Shown: piece after piece, positions 7,653-14,190 of the stretch | Layout of the letters: every line of letters begins with the position of its first letter | Position numbering within the stretch: the first letter of the stretch is position 1 | Assembly (NCBI GenBank): GCA_020630065.1 | Contig: JAHDCC010000018.1 | Location: 1-33,747 of the forward strand | Length of the DNA: 33,747 bases | Source of the DNA: Acidimicrobiales bacterium | GTDB lineage: Bacteria; Actinomycetota; Acidimicrobiia; Acidimicrobiales; SZUA-35 | Reading direction: 5' to 3' | Made by a program: the position numbers and the translations under genes | The notes under the pieces: generated by a model | Seen by the model: the letters and a program-made list of their open reading frames with translations, nothing else | Told to the model about the DNA's origin: nothing | The model's database searches: none

Positions 7653-9137
7653 CTAGGTCTCCCAGTGTTGGGCCCGTCGAACCGCTTTTTTCCAAAGCAC
7701 ATATCGGTGTTCTCGCCGATCGGCCGATGTCCTAGGTTCAAACGTGGCATTTGGCCTATGCATTCCGCTCGCTTCTTCGAGCGATGCCCAAAACCCGACG
7801 CCAACTCCGGCACGAAAAGCTGCCCCGATGGCCGCCGAGTCGGTAAAAGCAGAACGCTCCAGAGGTACCCCTAGCGTGTCCGCCAAAATCTGCATCAAGA
7901 CGTCTGACGCTGAGGCCCCGCCTGTTACCCGGATTGAGGAAATGACCTGACCTGAGCCTGACGATACGGCTTGAAGCATATCCCGCACCTGAAAGGCCAT
8001 TCCTTCAAGTACGGCTCGAACAATGTTAGCTCTCGTTGTTTCTTGTCCGAGACCGATTAGGAGACCGGTAGCGTAAGGGTCTGGCGGCATCGCCAAACCG
8101 GCAAACGCAGGAACAAAAACCACGCCACCGCTATCGGGAACCTGCGACGCGATGCCATCTACTTCGGTCGGATCACCGATAAGGCCCAGTCCTGACTGTA
8201 ACCATTCGACCGCCGCCCCGGATACGTTTGCGCTACCTAACGCTCCGTAGACAACTTCGAATCCGTCGGCATCAACCACGATCGGCAACACGCCCGGGCC
8301 TTCACAAACCTCGCCGGTGTTGTTTAGGAGAAACGCTCCGGTACCTAACGAAAGTGTTGTGTCCCCGATTCTGGTCGAACCAGCACCGAGAGCAGACGCC
8401 GGAATATCACCGAGAACACTCGAAATAGGGACTTCAACATCAAAGAGTTCTCGACTTGTGACACCATAAATGTCACCTGATGGTCGGATCTGTGGCAGAA
8501 CGGCTCTTGGCACTTCAACCAGAGAAAGCAGTTCGTCGTGATAGGTCAGTGTGTGCAAATCGACGAGTTGGGTTGTGGCGGCGCTGGCGTAGTCGACCGA
8601 AAATATTTGGTTGCCAGAAAGGTTCGCCAAGATCCAACTACTCATTGAACCGGCTGCCACGTTGCCTTGAGCCACGCCGGATTGGACAGCAAAGTCATTG
8701 TCTATCAACCACTTGATTTTCGGGCCTGTCGCATTCGTGACAAACGAACCTGCCAGCATTGCGGCTACTTTTTCGGTCCGCGTCGAATTGAGCAACTCGC
8801 ACATGCCTCGTGTTCGGTTGTCCTGCCAACTGACCGCTCTTCCAATCGACCGTAAGTTGGATCGATTCCAGACAACGGCAGTTCCCATTTGGGCGCACAG
8901 GCCGATCGCCTCTAGCTGGTTAGGCGACACTCGGGCGTCTGCGAGCGCGACGCGAGCTGCTTCTAACGTGTTCGACCATATTTCCTCAGCGTCTTGTTCT
9001 ACCCAACCCCGTTGAGGGAAATATCTGGGGACTTGACGGACTGATCGAGCGACGACTTCGCCTTCATAGTTGAGCACAACGGCTTTCGAGTACGTCGTAC
9101 CCTGGTCGATCCCTAAAACGTATCTGTGTAGCGTCAT
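7653..9137 (-). CDS. FGGY-family carbohydrate kinase (GlpK-like, probably not glycerol-specific)
   Basis: A 494-residue sugar kinase that phosphorylates an imported polyol or sugar with ATP in the cytoplasm. The N-terminal GIDQGTTYSKAVVLN is the FGGY ATPase-fold phosphate loop. VSWQDNRT, GPKIKWLIDN, GDIPASALG (holding the catalytic-base aspartate), LSLGTGAF and the C-terminal VTGGASASDVLMQ follow in the GlpK order. Where glycerol kinases have NQRET, whose Arg and Glu bind glycerol, this protein has AQMGT. The GlpK segment APYWDPYARG is MPPDPYATG here. Glycerol is therefore an unlikely substrate. The ATG at 9137 overlaps the response-regulator stop as ATGA and places the first strand of the domain next to the N-terminus, so I reject the upstream start at 9173. 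Confidence 0.9.
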   Translation of the reverse strand: MTLHRYVLGIDQGTTYSKAVVLNYEGEVVARSVRQVPRYFPQRGWVEQDAEEIWSNTLEAARVALADARVSPNQLEAIGLCAQMGTAVVWNRSNLRSIGRAVSWQDNRTRGMCELLNSTRTEKVAAMLAGSFVTNATGPKIKWLIDNDFAVQSGVAQGNVAAGSMSSWILANLSGNQIFSVDYASAATTQLVDLHTLTYHDELLSLVEVPRAVLPQIRPSGDIYGVTSRELFDVEVPISSVLGDIPASALGAGSTRIGDTTLSLGTGAFLLNNTGEVCEGPGVLPIVVDADGFEVVYGALGSANVSGAAVEWLQSGLGLIGDPTEVDGIASQVPDSGGVVFVPAFAGLAMPPDPYATGLLIGLGQETTRANIVRAVLEGMAFQVRDMLQAVSSGSGQVISSIRVTGGASASDVLMQILADTLGVPLERSAFTDSAAIGAAFRAGVGVGFWASLEEASGMHRPNATFEPRTSADRREHRYVLWKKAVRRAQHWET

Positions 9138-9775
9138 GCAGTGCCCGAACCGTCCAACCCGAGTTCCATACATTTTCTCACTAGGCTTGCCGTGTTCGGA
9201 ACGTCGAATTTACGTAAAGCCGCTTGTCGCTGTTTCTGAACGGTTTTTAGACTTGTGTTGAACTTGGCTGCGATCTGTTTCGTGGAGCAGCCGGCAACAA
9301 TGAGTTCGGCGACTTCTCGTTCACGAGGCGATAGCAAGTCGACCGGTGACGGCTCAGCAGTTTTTGTCGGCCCTAGAAACGCCGCCGCCACCTCGGAGCT
9401 CAGGTATACACTTCCGCGATGCGCCCCTCTAACCGCTGCAACTAGCTCATCGCTGACCGCCTGTTTAAGGACGTACCCTTTTGCGCCGAGGGCTAAAGCT
9501 CGTTCGACGGTTGAGATATCGTCCTGCATAGATAGGACAACAACGGCTGGCTGACCGTGCTGGGTCGACATTTTTTCCATAACTTCGATACCGCCCATTT
9601 CCGGCATCGACATGTCGAGGACTAGTACGTCAGGTTGGAACTCTGTGAGAATTTGTTCAACGTCACAACCGTCTTCGCCTTGAGCGACTACCTCGAAATC
9701 TGCTTCCTCCATAAGTAGGCGCCCGATTCCGTCTCGAACAATGTGATGGTCGTCTACAACCGCTATCCGAATCAT
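9134..9775 (-). CDS. Response regulator, REC plus LuxR-type HTH
   Basis: A 213-residue NarL/FixJ-type transcription factor. The receiver domain (1-120) has acidic residues Asp8-Asp9, the phosphoacceptor Asp54 in LVLDMSMPE, Ser82 and Lys104. The LuxR helix-turn-helix (148-205) begins LSPREREVAELIVAG and has the recognition helix around SLKTVQKQR. The ATG at 9775 overlaps the histidine kinase stop as ATGA, and its own stop overlaps the sugar kinase start as ATGA. All three are therefore translated from one message. It should be phosphorylated by the kinase next door and control the uptake operon, probably through the TACTCCT/AGGAGTA sites. Confidence 0.95.
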   Translation of the reverse strand: MIRIAVVDDHHIVRDGIGRLLMEEADFEVVAQGEDGCDVEQILTEFQPDVLVLDMSMPEMGGIEVMEKMSTQHGQPAVVVLSMQDDISTVERALALGAKGYVLKQAVSDELVAAVRGAHRGSVYLSSEVAAAFLGPTKTAEPSPVDLLSPREREVAELIVAGCSTKQIAAKFNTSLKTVQKQRQAALRKFDVPNTASLVRKCMELGLDGSGTA

Positions 9776-10998
9776 CCGCTTCCCTCACCATATAGTGCCT
9801 GCTTCTTGAGCGGAATCGTACCTTCCAATCGGACGCCGCGGCCAAGAGTAGCCTCGATCTCGACCTGTCCATCCAGCATGGCAAACCGTTCTCGAATCCC
9901 TAGCAGTCCGGACCCTCCCTGGTTAGCGTCGTCGAATCCGTTGCCGTCGTCTTCGACCGTGATCGTGACTTCTTCATCATCAGCAGAAAGAGAAACCCAC
10001 GCGGTCGAAGCCTCGGCGTGACGGGCGATGTTAGTCAGCCCTTCCTGCAAGAGTCGATACAGCGTGGTGGAATAATCATCGTTCAAAACGCCGGGCGGGT
10101 TGTCGGCCTCGAATATCACGCGGATGCCTGTCCGTTCAGAAAATACTGAACAGAATTCGGTCATTGCTCCATCCAACGATTTCGTTTTCAATGAAGGTGG
10201 GTTGAGTTGATGGAGAACTGTCCGCATCTGCCTCATAAGCGAAGTTGCGAGTTCGGATGCGTTATCAGCTCGTTCCCGAAGTTTCTGATCCTCAGCCTGG
10301 CGGGCGAGTCCACGAAGTTCGAGAATTAGTCCGGTAAGTGCTTGACCGGTCTCGTCGTGAAGGTCTCTTGAGATTCGCCGTCGCTCATCTTCTTGAATGG
10401 TCATCGCTCGAGAAAGTGAACGGCGTAGATCTTCCTCTGCCACGACCCGACGATCGACGTTTCGCTGCCAAAACACATACACATCCGAACATTCGGTTGG
10501 CCGTATATTGATCTCCCACCAGTTTCCGTCGTGGTCGACAAAGTCGACTTCTCTACCCGTACGCCGTACTGCGTTTAGCATCAAGCGTCGATGTTGTGCT
10601 TTGTCTGGCGGAAGCAAGTCGAAGAGATTAGTCTCCGCGCTGATTTCCTCGATATTGAGGTACTCGGCTCCGGCCTGATTGTTCCACAACAACAGGCCTG
10701 TTTCATCTACCAGCCACACGGGGTTTGTGGTCGCTTTGAGAACTGACCACCCTAACGTCTCCGGCAGATGAGGCTTTGTAGTATCGGGTTGGGAACACAT
10801 CTGAGCACCTATCGCTGACATGGAACCTCGGTGACGCAGCAAACCTGCGAGCTTAAGCGAACCACGAGATACACAGTCAAAGCCAACTTCATCATGTTGA
10901 TCGGCGACTAGTAGTTCATCCTTGAGCGAGGGGAAACCTGGGGGTTCGCTACTCAGACGCCGAATAGCTGTACCTCGTGAAAGCACCGAGGAAATCAT
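9772..10998 (-). CDS. PAS-domain sensor histidine kinase, NarX/DegS type, soluble
   Basis: A histidine kinase of the HisKA_3 class. From an ATG at 10998 it has 408 residues. A PAS domain (about residues 85-180) is followed by the dimerisation helix RRRISRDLHDETGQ, with the phosphoacceptor His at about 214. The ATP-binding domain has N-box QEGLTNIARHA, G1 DDGNGFD and G2 GLLGIRERF. No membrane segment exists, so it senses something inside the cell, perhaps a metabolite bound by the PAS domain. The start is uncertain: a TTG at 11037 lengthens it by 13 residues, and an ATG at 10821 behind a GAGG sequence would remove 59 residues of unclear function and still keep the PAS domain. Its stop overlaps the response regulator. 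Confidence 0.9.
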   Translation of the reverse strand: MISSVLSRGTAIRRLSSEPPGFPSLKDELLVADQHDEVGFDCVSRGSLKLAGLLRHRGSMSAIGAQMCSQPDTTKPHLPETLGWSVLKATTNPVWLVDETGLLLWNNQAGAEYLNIEEISAETNLFDLLPPDKAQHRRLMLNAVRRTGREVDFVDHDGNWWEINIRPTECSDVYVFWQRNVDRRVVAEEDLRRSLSRAMTIQEDERRRISRDLHDETGQALTGLILELRGLARQAEDQKLRERADNASELATSLMRQMRTVLHQLNPPSLKTKSLDGAMTEFCSVFSERTGIRVIFEADNPPGVLNDDYSTTLYRLLQEGLTNIARHAEASTAWVSLSADDEEVTITVEDDGNGFDDANQGGSGLLGIRERFAMLDGQVEIEATLGRGVRLEGTIPLKKQALYGEGSG

Positions 10999-11104
10999 GA
11001 TAGCACACGGGAATTCAGCGGCTCTATGTCTATCCAAGGGGCTTCATCCGAAGCTATCCCCTGGCGACTGGGGGGTACGTCACATTTTCTTGCCATTGTG
11101 GGAC

Positions 11105-11133
11105 ATGGTATGGCTATGGCCTGTCCGGTTCAA
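11105..11133 (-). promoter_or_regulatory. Candidate promoter of the histidine kinase-response regulator-kinase operon
   Basis: On the minus strand TTGAAC (11133-11128) and TACCAT (11110-11105) are 17 bp apart, a good match to a housekeeping promoter. Transcription would begin near 11098, giving a leader of 60 to 100 nt depending on the start codon used. Confidence 0.5.
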
Positions 11134-11149
11134 TTAGGTGTCTGCCCCA

Positions 11150-11181
11150 TACTCGATTACTACACATACTCCTTAGTAGTA
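11150..11181. promoter_or_regulatory. Two candidate response-regulator sites upstream of the regulator operon
   Basis: TACTCCTTAGTAGTA (11167-11181) differs by one base from the perfect palindrome at 7425-7439. A weaker version, TACTCGATTACTACA (11150-11164), lies 17 bp away centre to centre. Both stand upstream of the -35 at 11128-11133, which suggests autoregulation by the response regulator. This is inferred from similarity alone. Confidence 0.45.
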
Positions 11182-11316
11182 CGAAACTATCTCGGCGCCT
11201 CGGACTTTGGAGGTGCCCGCTAGGCGGTGAACAACCTATTAACTAACATCGCTAACGGTCGTGGCTGGAGTTTCCCGACGGTTCACTTTGCAGTGGACTA
11301 CTAAGGGAGATTTCCA

Positions 11317-11619
11317 ATGTCATCATTCAAGAAACTAAGTGCACTCGTTCTCGTACTGGGACTTACCGCTGCGGCGTGTGGCTCAGACGCCGACGAGGTT
11401 ACAGAGGACAGCACCGCTGCAGAGAGCGAGACCGAGACAACCGAAGCCATGGAAGACGGCGACAAAGACGAAGACGCCATGGAAGACGAAGAAGCCATGG
11501 AAGACGGCGACAAAGACGAAGACGCCATGGAAGACGAAGAAGCCATGGAAGACGGCGACAAAGACGAAGAAGCCATGGAAGACGAAGAAGCCATGGAAGA
11601 CGGCGACAAAGAGGGATAG
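11317..11619 (+). CDS. Small acidic repeat lipoprotein
   Basis: A 100-residue exported lipoprotein. MSSFKKLSALVLVLGLTAAAC is a textbook lipoprotein signal with the lipidated Cys at 21. The mature part is almost wholly Asp, Glu, Ala, Met and Lys with no hydrophobic core, so it is probably disordered and strongly negative. Residues 44-100 are three 16-residue units of AMEDGDKDEDAMEDEE and a partial fourth. A GGGAGA ribosome-binding site precedes the ATG, and a strong terminator follows about 45 bp after the stop, so it is a monocistronic transcript. It is transcribed away from the histidine kinase operon. I do not recognise a family. A role as an acidic surface coat, cation binder or spacer would be speculation. 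Confidence 0.85.
   Translation: MSSFKKLSALVLVLGLTAAACGSDADEVTEDSTAAESETETTEAMEDGDKDEDAMEDEEAMEDGDKDEDAMEDEEAMEDGDKDEEAMEDEEAMEDGDKEG
11446..11619 (+). repeat. 48-bp in-frame tandem repeat, 3.6 copies
   Basis: Units lie at 11446-11493, 11494-11541 and 11542-11589, with a partial unit at 11590-11619. The first two are identical and the third differs by one base (GAC to GAA). Each unit itself contains two GCCATGGAAGAC blocks spaced 30 and 18 bp apart. The near-identity at DNA level points to recent expansion by slippage or recombination. Confidence 0.95.
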
Positions 11620-11662
11620 CTTCCCTATCCGGCCAAACTTCTGGCTGTCGCACAATTGCATG

Positions 11663-11697
11663 GTTGGGTCTGGCCTATGCCAGGCCCAACTCTATTT
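11663..11697 (+). terminator. Rho-independent terminator of the acidic lipoprotein gene
   Basis: A 12-bp stem (GTTGGGTCTGGC pairing with GCCAGGCCCAAC, one G-U pair) closes the loop CTAT and is followed by TCTATTTTT. It lies about 45 bp after the lipoprotein stop. Confidence 0.9.
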
Positions 11698-11796
11698 TTC
11701 TGAAAACCAACCACTTCGTATGACCAGCCCAAACCCTCAACCACCTAGACAGGGCGCACACCACTCATTACATCAATAGGCAACCGTTGTCATCGT

Positions 11797-12648
11797 CTAC
11801 TGTTCTGAATTTTGGGGTACCGGAAGCGGACCCCAGTCCGGTAGTGGGGCATAAACAACAGGGCGTTGAGCCGCCAACTCAATCTCCCAGTCACGAGGCC
11901 AGGCGTTACCAGTGCAACCCTTCAAGCTTCCGGTCTGTTGTTCCATAACTCCTGCGGGACGCCCAGCCACCGGACAACGCGGCTGCGGATGGCGTTGACC
12001 AATCAGATGACCCACCTCGTGATTAACCAGGTAGCCTCGATAGTCCTTTACCTCCGCATCCCAATGTGGCACTGCCATCCGCCACCGGTCAGCGTTCAAC
12101 GCCACAACTGGACCGTTTTGACAGCTAACCGTGCCACCCGTCTTCAACGGTAAACACAGTCGATCCACCTCATCACCTTCAGCCAACACCACTCGATACT
12201 CACTCGTGGGATCAGAAACGAACTGAAACCCGGCCTTCACCCAGCCCCGCGAATCATTCAAAACGGCTAGCGCAGTATTTTCTAGTTCAGACACGCTAAC
12301 GTCGGTAACGTTAGATTCGAACCGTAGTGGCACCAGCTCGTTAGAACCTGCGACAGTGGTGGGCTCCTCAGAGGAGCTAGTGGACGAGCTGTCGGTCGTA
12401 GCGGGGTTCGGGTTATCGGTAGGTTCGGGGAGAACAGCCGTTGAGGTAGGTGGGGACGTAGTTGTTTCGGCAGCCGTACCGGCAACGGAGCTACCTACTG
12501 GCTGGGACTGCGGGGCGGGCTGCGTTGTCGATCCACACGAAAGCAACCCCAAAACACAGCCAAGGGATACTACGGCGGCCATTGAAACCGGATTTGGCAT
12601 TGAACTCATCGGTTGAGATGCTACATCATCGTCAACGAGCGTGTTCAT
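11797..12648 (-). CDS. DUF3152-type zinc metalloprotease lipoprotein
   Basis: A 283-residue secreted protein. A hydrophobic signal at 21-37 ends in the lipobox LLSC with the lipidated Cys38. A low-complexity Thr/Ser/Pro linker runs to about residue 105, followed by a folded domain. The motif HEVGHLIGQRH at 210-220 provides the zinc ligands His210, His214 and His220 and the catalytic Glu211, the extended HExxHxxGxxH form. Downstream cysteines (225, 245) and upstream ones (165, 176) may form disulphides. The C-terminal domain matches my knowledge of the actinobacterial DUF3152 family, whose substrates are unknown to me. It follows the small membrane protein by 15 bp in an apparent operon with the CPBP protease. 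ATG alternatives at residues 14 and 17 would shorten only the polar N-terminus. Confidence 0.85.
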   Translation of the reverse strand: MNTLVDDDVASQPMSSMPNPVSMAAVVSLGCVLGLLSCGSTTQPAPQSQPVGSSVAGTAAETTTSPPTSTAVLPEPTDNPNPATTDSSSTSSSEEPTTVAGSNELVPLRFESNVTDVSVSELENTALAVLNDSRGWVKAGFQFVSDPTSEYRVVLAEGDEVDRLCLPLKTGGTVSCQNGPVVALNADRWRMAVPHWDAEVKDYRGYLVNHEVGHLIGQRHPQPRCPVAGRPAGVMEQQTGSLKGCTGNAWPRDWEIELAAQRPVVYAPLPDWGPLPVPQNSEQ

Positions 12649-12663
12649 CGCTAGACAAAAAAC

Positions 12664-13173
12664 CTACCAGTAGTAGACGGCTACATAAACTACATACTGG
12701 TCGCTGTCTGTACGGTCGATCATCACCTGTTGGGTTCGTCCAGGAGTGTCTGACACATCACAACGTTGAAAGCTTGTTGCACTCTCCGGCTTCCACCAAT
12801 CAAGCTGTTCAACGATGACGCCTTCAAGTGGTTGAGAGTTTTCCGGTTCTAACAGACCGCTACACCCTGGCGATGCTACGAAGCTATCAAGGTCTGCCGG
12901 GTCGATGGTCAGTCTGAATTGATATATCGGATCTTGGAAGCCGTCGGAAGCTACTTTGATCTGGCGAGATGAGCTTGGCCATTCAAGTTCGAACTGTTCG
13001 CTAAACCCGGTGGCTCCCGGCCACTCCGCCACTGTGTCGTACTGTGCTTCGTCGAATGTTCGCGAGACGTCACTCGCACCCACCACGAGCGAACCTGCCA
13101 CAAGCGCAACGCACCCGCCCAGCAACATAAGAAAAGCCAGCAGCCCGGCACCTATGATCAGCAACTTCTTCAC
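12664..13173 (-). CDS. Small membrane-anchored protein of unknown function
   Basis: From the GTG at 13173 this is a 169-residue protein with a KK start and one hydrophobic segment of about 25 residues. The segment contains GGC and could act as an anchor or an uncleaved signal. The rest, about 140 residues, is an extracytoplasmic beta-rich domain with two cysteines in the conserved-looking stretches SPGCSGLL and FQRCDVS, ending in DQYVVYVAVYYW. A TTG at 13206 would add eleven residues including a basic stretch and is less natural. It sits between the CPBP protease (44 bp, or 10 bp with the longer start) and the DUF3152 protease (15 bp). I do not recognise a family. Confidence 0.75.
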   Translation of the reverse strand: MKKLLIIGAGLLAFLMLLGGCVALVAGSLVVGASDVSRTFDEAQYDTVAEWPGATGFSEQFELEWPSSSRQIKVASDGFQDPIYQFRLTIDPADLDSFVASPGCSGLLEPENSQPLEGVIVEQLDWWKPESATSFQRCDVSDTPGRTQQVMIDRTDSDQYVVYVAVYYW

Positions 13174-13216
13174 AGCTCGAACGTACCATAGACGCCTAGC
13201 CGGCAACGATCAGGGG

Positions 13217-14092
13217 TTAACCTAGTACGGTAAAAGCCACCACAGTCGAGTTGAACAAAACATGAGCGACAATCGAGGCGCCGAGCCTCCTAGTAACTGC
13301 AGCTAACGTACCGAACAAGAGGCCGACGACGCTGATGGAAACCAGAAGCACGATAGTTGGTTTGAGCGTCGCCCCGGTGAAGTGCGGCAACGCAAACAAG
13401 ATAGTCGAACCGATAACACCAACTATCTGACCGCCGAAACGTTCAAGAGACCGCTGAACGAATCCTCGAAAAAACACTTCTTCTGCCACTGGGGCTCCGA
13501 TAGTGGCCCCAAATATCAATGCGAATAGCCACGGTGACCCTTCGGCCTCTACCAGAAAATCTGTATTGCCTGCTTCGCTCTGATCTTCCAATCCAACAAG
13601 TGACGACATCAGCTGAGCCATAATCGGAACAACAACCAAAGCAACCAAAGCTGCTGCGAGTCCAGTCGATAAGTCGCTCAGTTTAATAGTGAGACCCCAG
13701 TCCTTGACGACTCCCCGACCTTTCCAAACCGTTGAGACAATAAACGGCCAAAGAAACATCGAGAGTTGGAAAACCCCTAACGCACATACGGCGATCACGC
13801 CCGGGGCTGCATCCCCCGAACGGTAGGCATCGACAGCCTCGGGACCAGCGAAGAACGAACCTATGGAAACACCAACGATAGTGGAAGTGAAAACAGTGAA
13901 AATACCGAGACCGATTTGGAGCAGCCCCCAATTGCGGGGCCACGGAAGCTCCGGGAGCTTCTCGAAACTAGCCAAAAACCCTTTAAGGCCAGTCAACTCT
14001 TCCCCGCCGGCAGGAGGCTTCCAACTAGCCGGGAGCTCCGATTCGTTGGATCCTTCTGAAACGCTAGTCATGCTTAAGCTTAACCCCGGCAT
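13217..14092 (-). CDS. CPBP-family intramembrane metalloprotease
   Basis: A 291-residue polytopic membrane protein with about eight hydrophobic segments after a polar N-terminus of about 50 residues. The signature APVAEEVFFRG near residues 200-210 supplies the paired glutamates and arginine of the CAAX-protease/bacteriocin-processing (CPBP, Abi) fold. A later histidine in ALPHF and another in VAHVLFN supply the remaining expected active-site residues. Members cleave prenylated or membrane-inserted peptides, or act in stress and immunity to self-made peptides; the substrate here is unknown. It is the first gene of a minus-strand run with the 180-residue-class membrane protein and the DUF3152 protease. 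The ATG at 14092 and one at 14071 are both possible. Confidence 0.88.
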   Translation of the reverse strand: MPGLSLSMTSVSEGSNESELPASWKPPAGGEELTGLKGFLASFEKLPELPWPRNWGLLQIGLGIFTVFTSTIVGVSIGSFFAGPEAVDAYRSGDAAPGVIAVCALGVFQLSMFLWPFIVSTVWKGRGVVKDWGLTIKLSDLSTGLAAALVALVVVPIMAQLMSSLVGLEDQSEAGNTDFLVEAEGSPWLFALIFGATIGAPVAEEVFFRGFVQRSLERFGGQIVGVIGSTILFALPHFTGATLKPTIVLLVSISVVGLLFGTLAAVTRRLGASIVAHVLFNSTVVAFTVLG

Positions 14093-14106
14093 TCACCGTT
14101 CGATGT

Positions 14107-14137
14107 TTGGACTGACCCCCTCCTAAGCGGGTAGAAT
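14107..14137 (+). promoter_or_regulatory. Candidate promoter of the first OmpA-domain gene
   Basis: TTGGAC (14107-14112) and TAGAAT (14132-14137) are 19 bp apart, with CCCCC 9 bp after the start of the -35. The cold-shock gene promoter at 32194-32224 has exactly the same geometry and the same GGTAGAATG end. Transcription would start near 14144, giving a leader of about 46 nt. Confidence 0.5.
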
Positions 14138-14190
14138 GATAGAGTGTGCGGTCAAACGTAGACAACTCATGACAGCAGAGCGGGATGTAG

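Larger units (their letters stand above)
10999..11316. promoter_or_regulatory. Divergent control region between the histidine kinase operon and the acidic lipoprotein gene
   Basis: This 318-bp gap contains no gene. On the minus strand it holds the histidine kinase promoter (11105-11133) and, upstream of that, two response-regulator-like sites. A leader hairpin with GCTTC/GAAGC arms lies near 11040-11060. On the plus strand, the lipoprotein gene has a GGGAGA ribosome-binding site about 8 nt before its ATG. The sequence ACTACTAAGG at 11297-11306, a partial match to the regulator motif, overlaps that site. No clear plus-strand promoter was seen. Confidence 0.55.

Noticed and set aside
7653-9137. 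Glycerol kinase (glpK) as a firm name
   Set aside because: The glycerol-contacting Arg-Glu motif is missing, so only the FGGY family call is safe.
11446-11619. CRISPR-like array
   Set aside because: The units are directly tandem with no unique spacers, and they are in-frame coding sequence.
11376-11723. Long open frames in other frames and on the opposite strand across the 48-bp repeat (for example 11339-11779 plus and 11383-11661 minus)
   Set aside because: A repeat whose length is a multiple of three stays open in several frames. Only the 11317 frame has a ribosome-binding site and a lipoprotein signal, and it ends just before the terminator.
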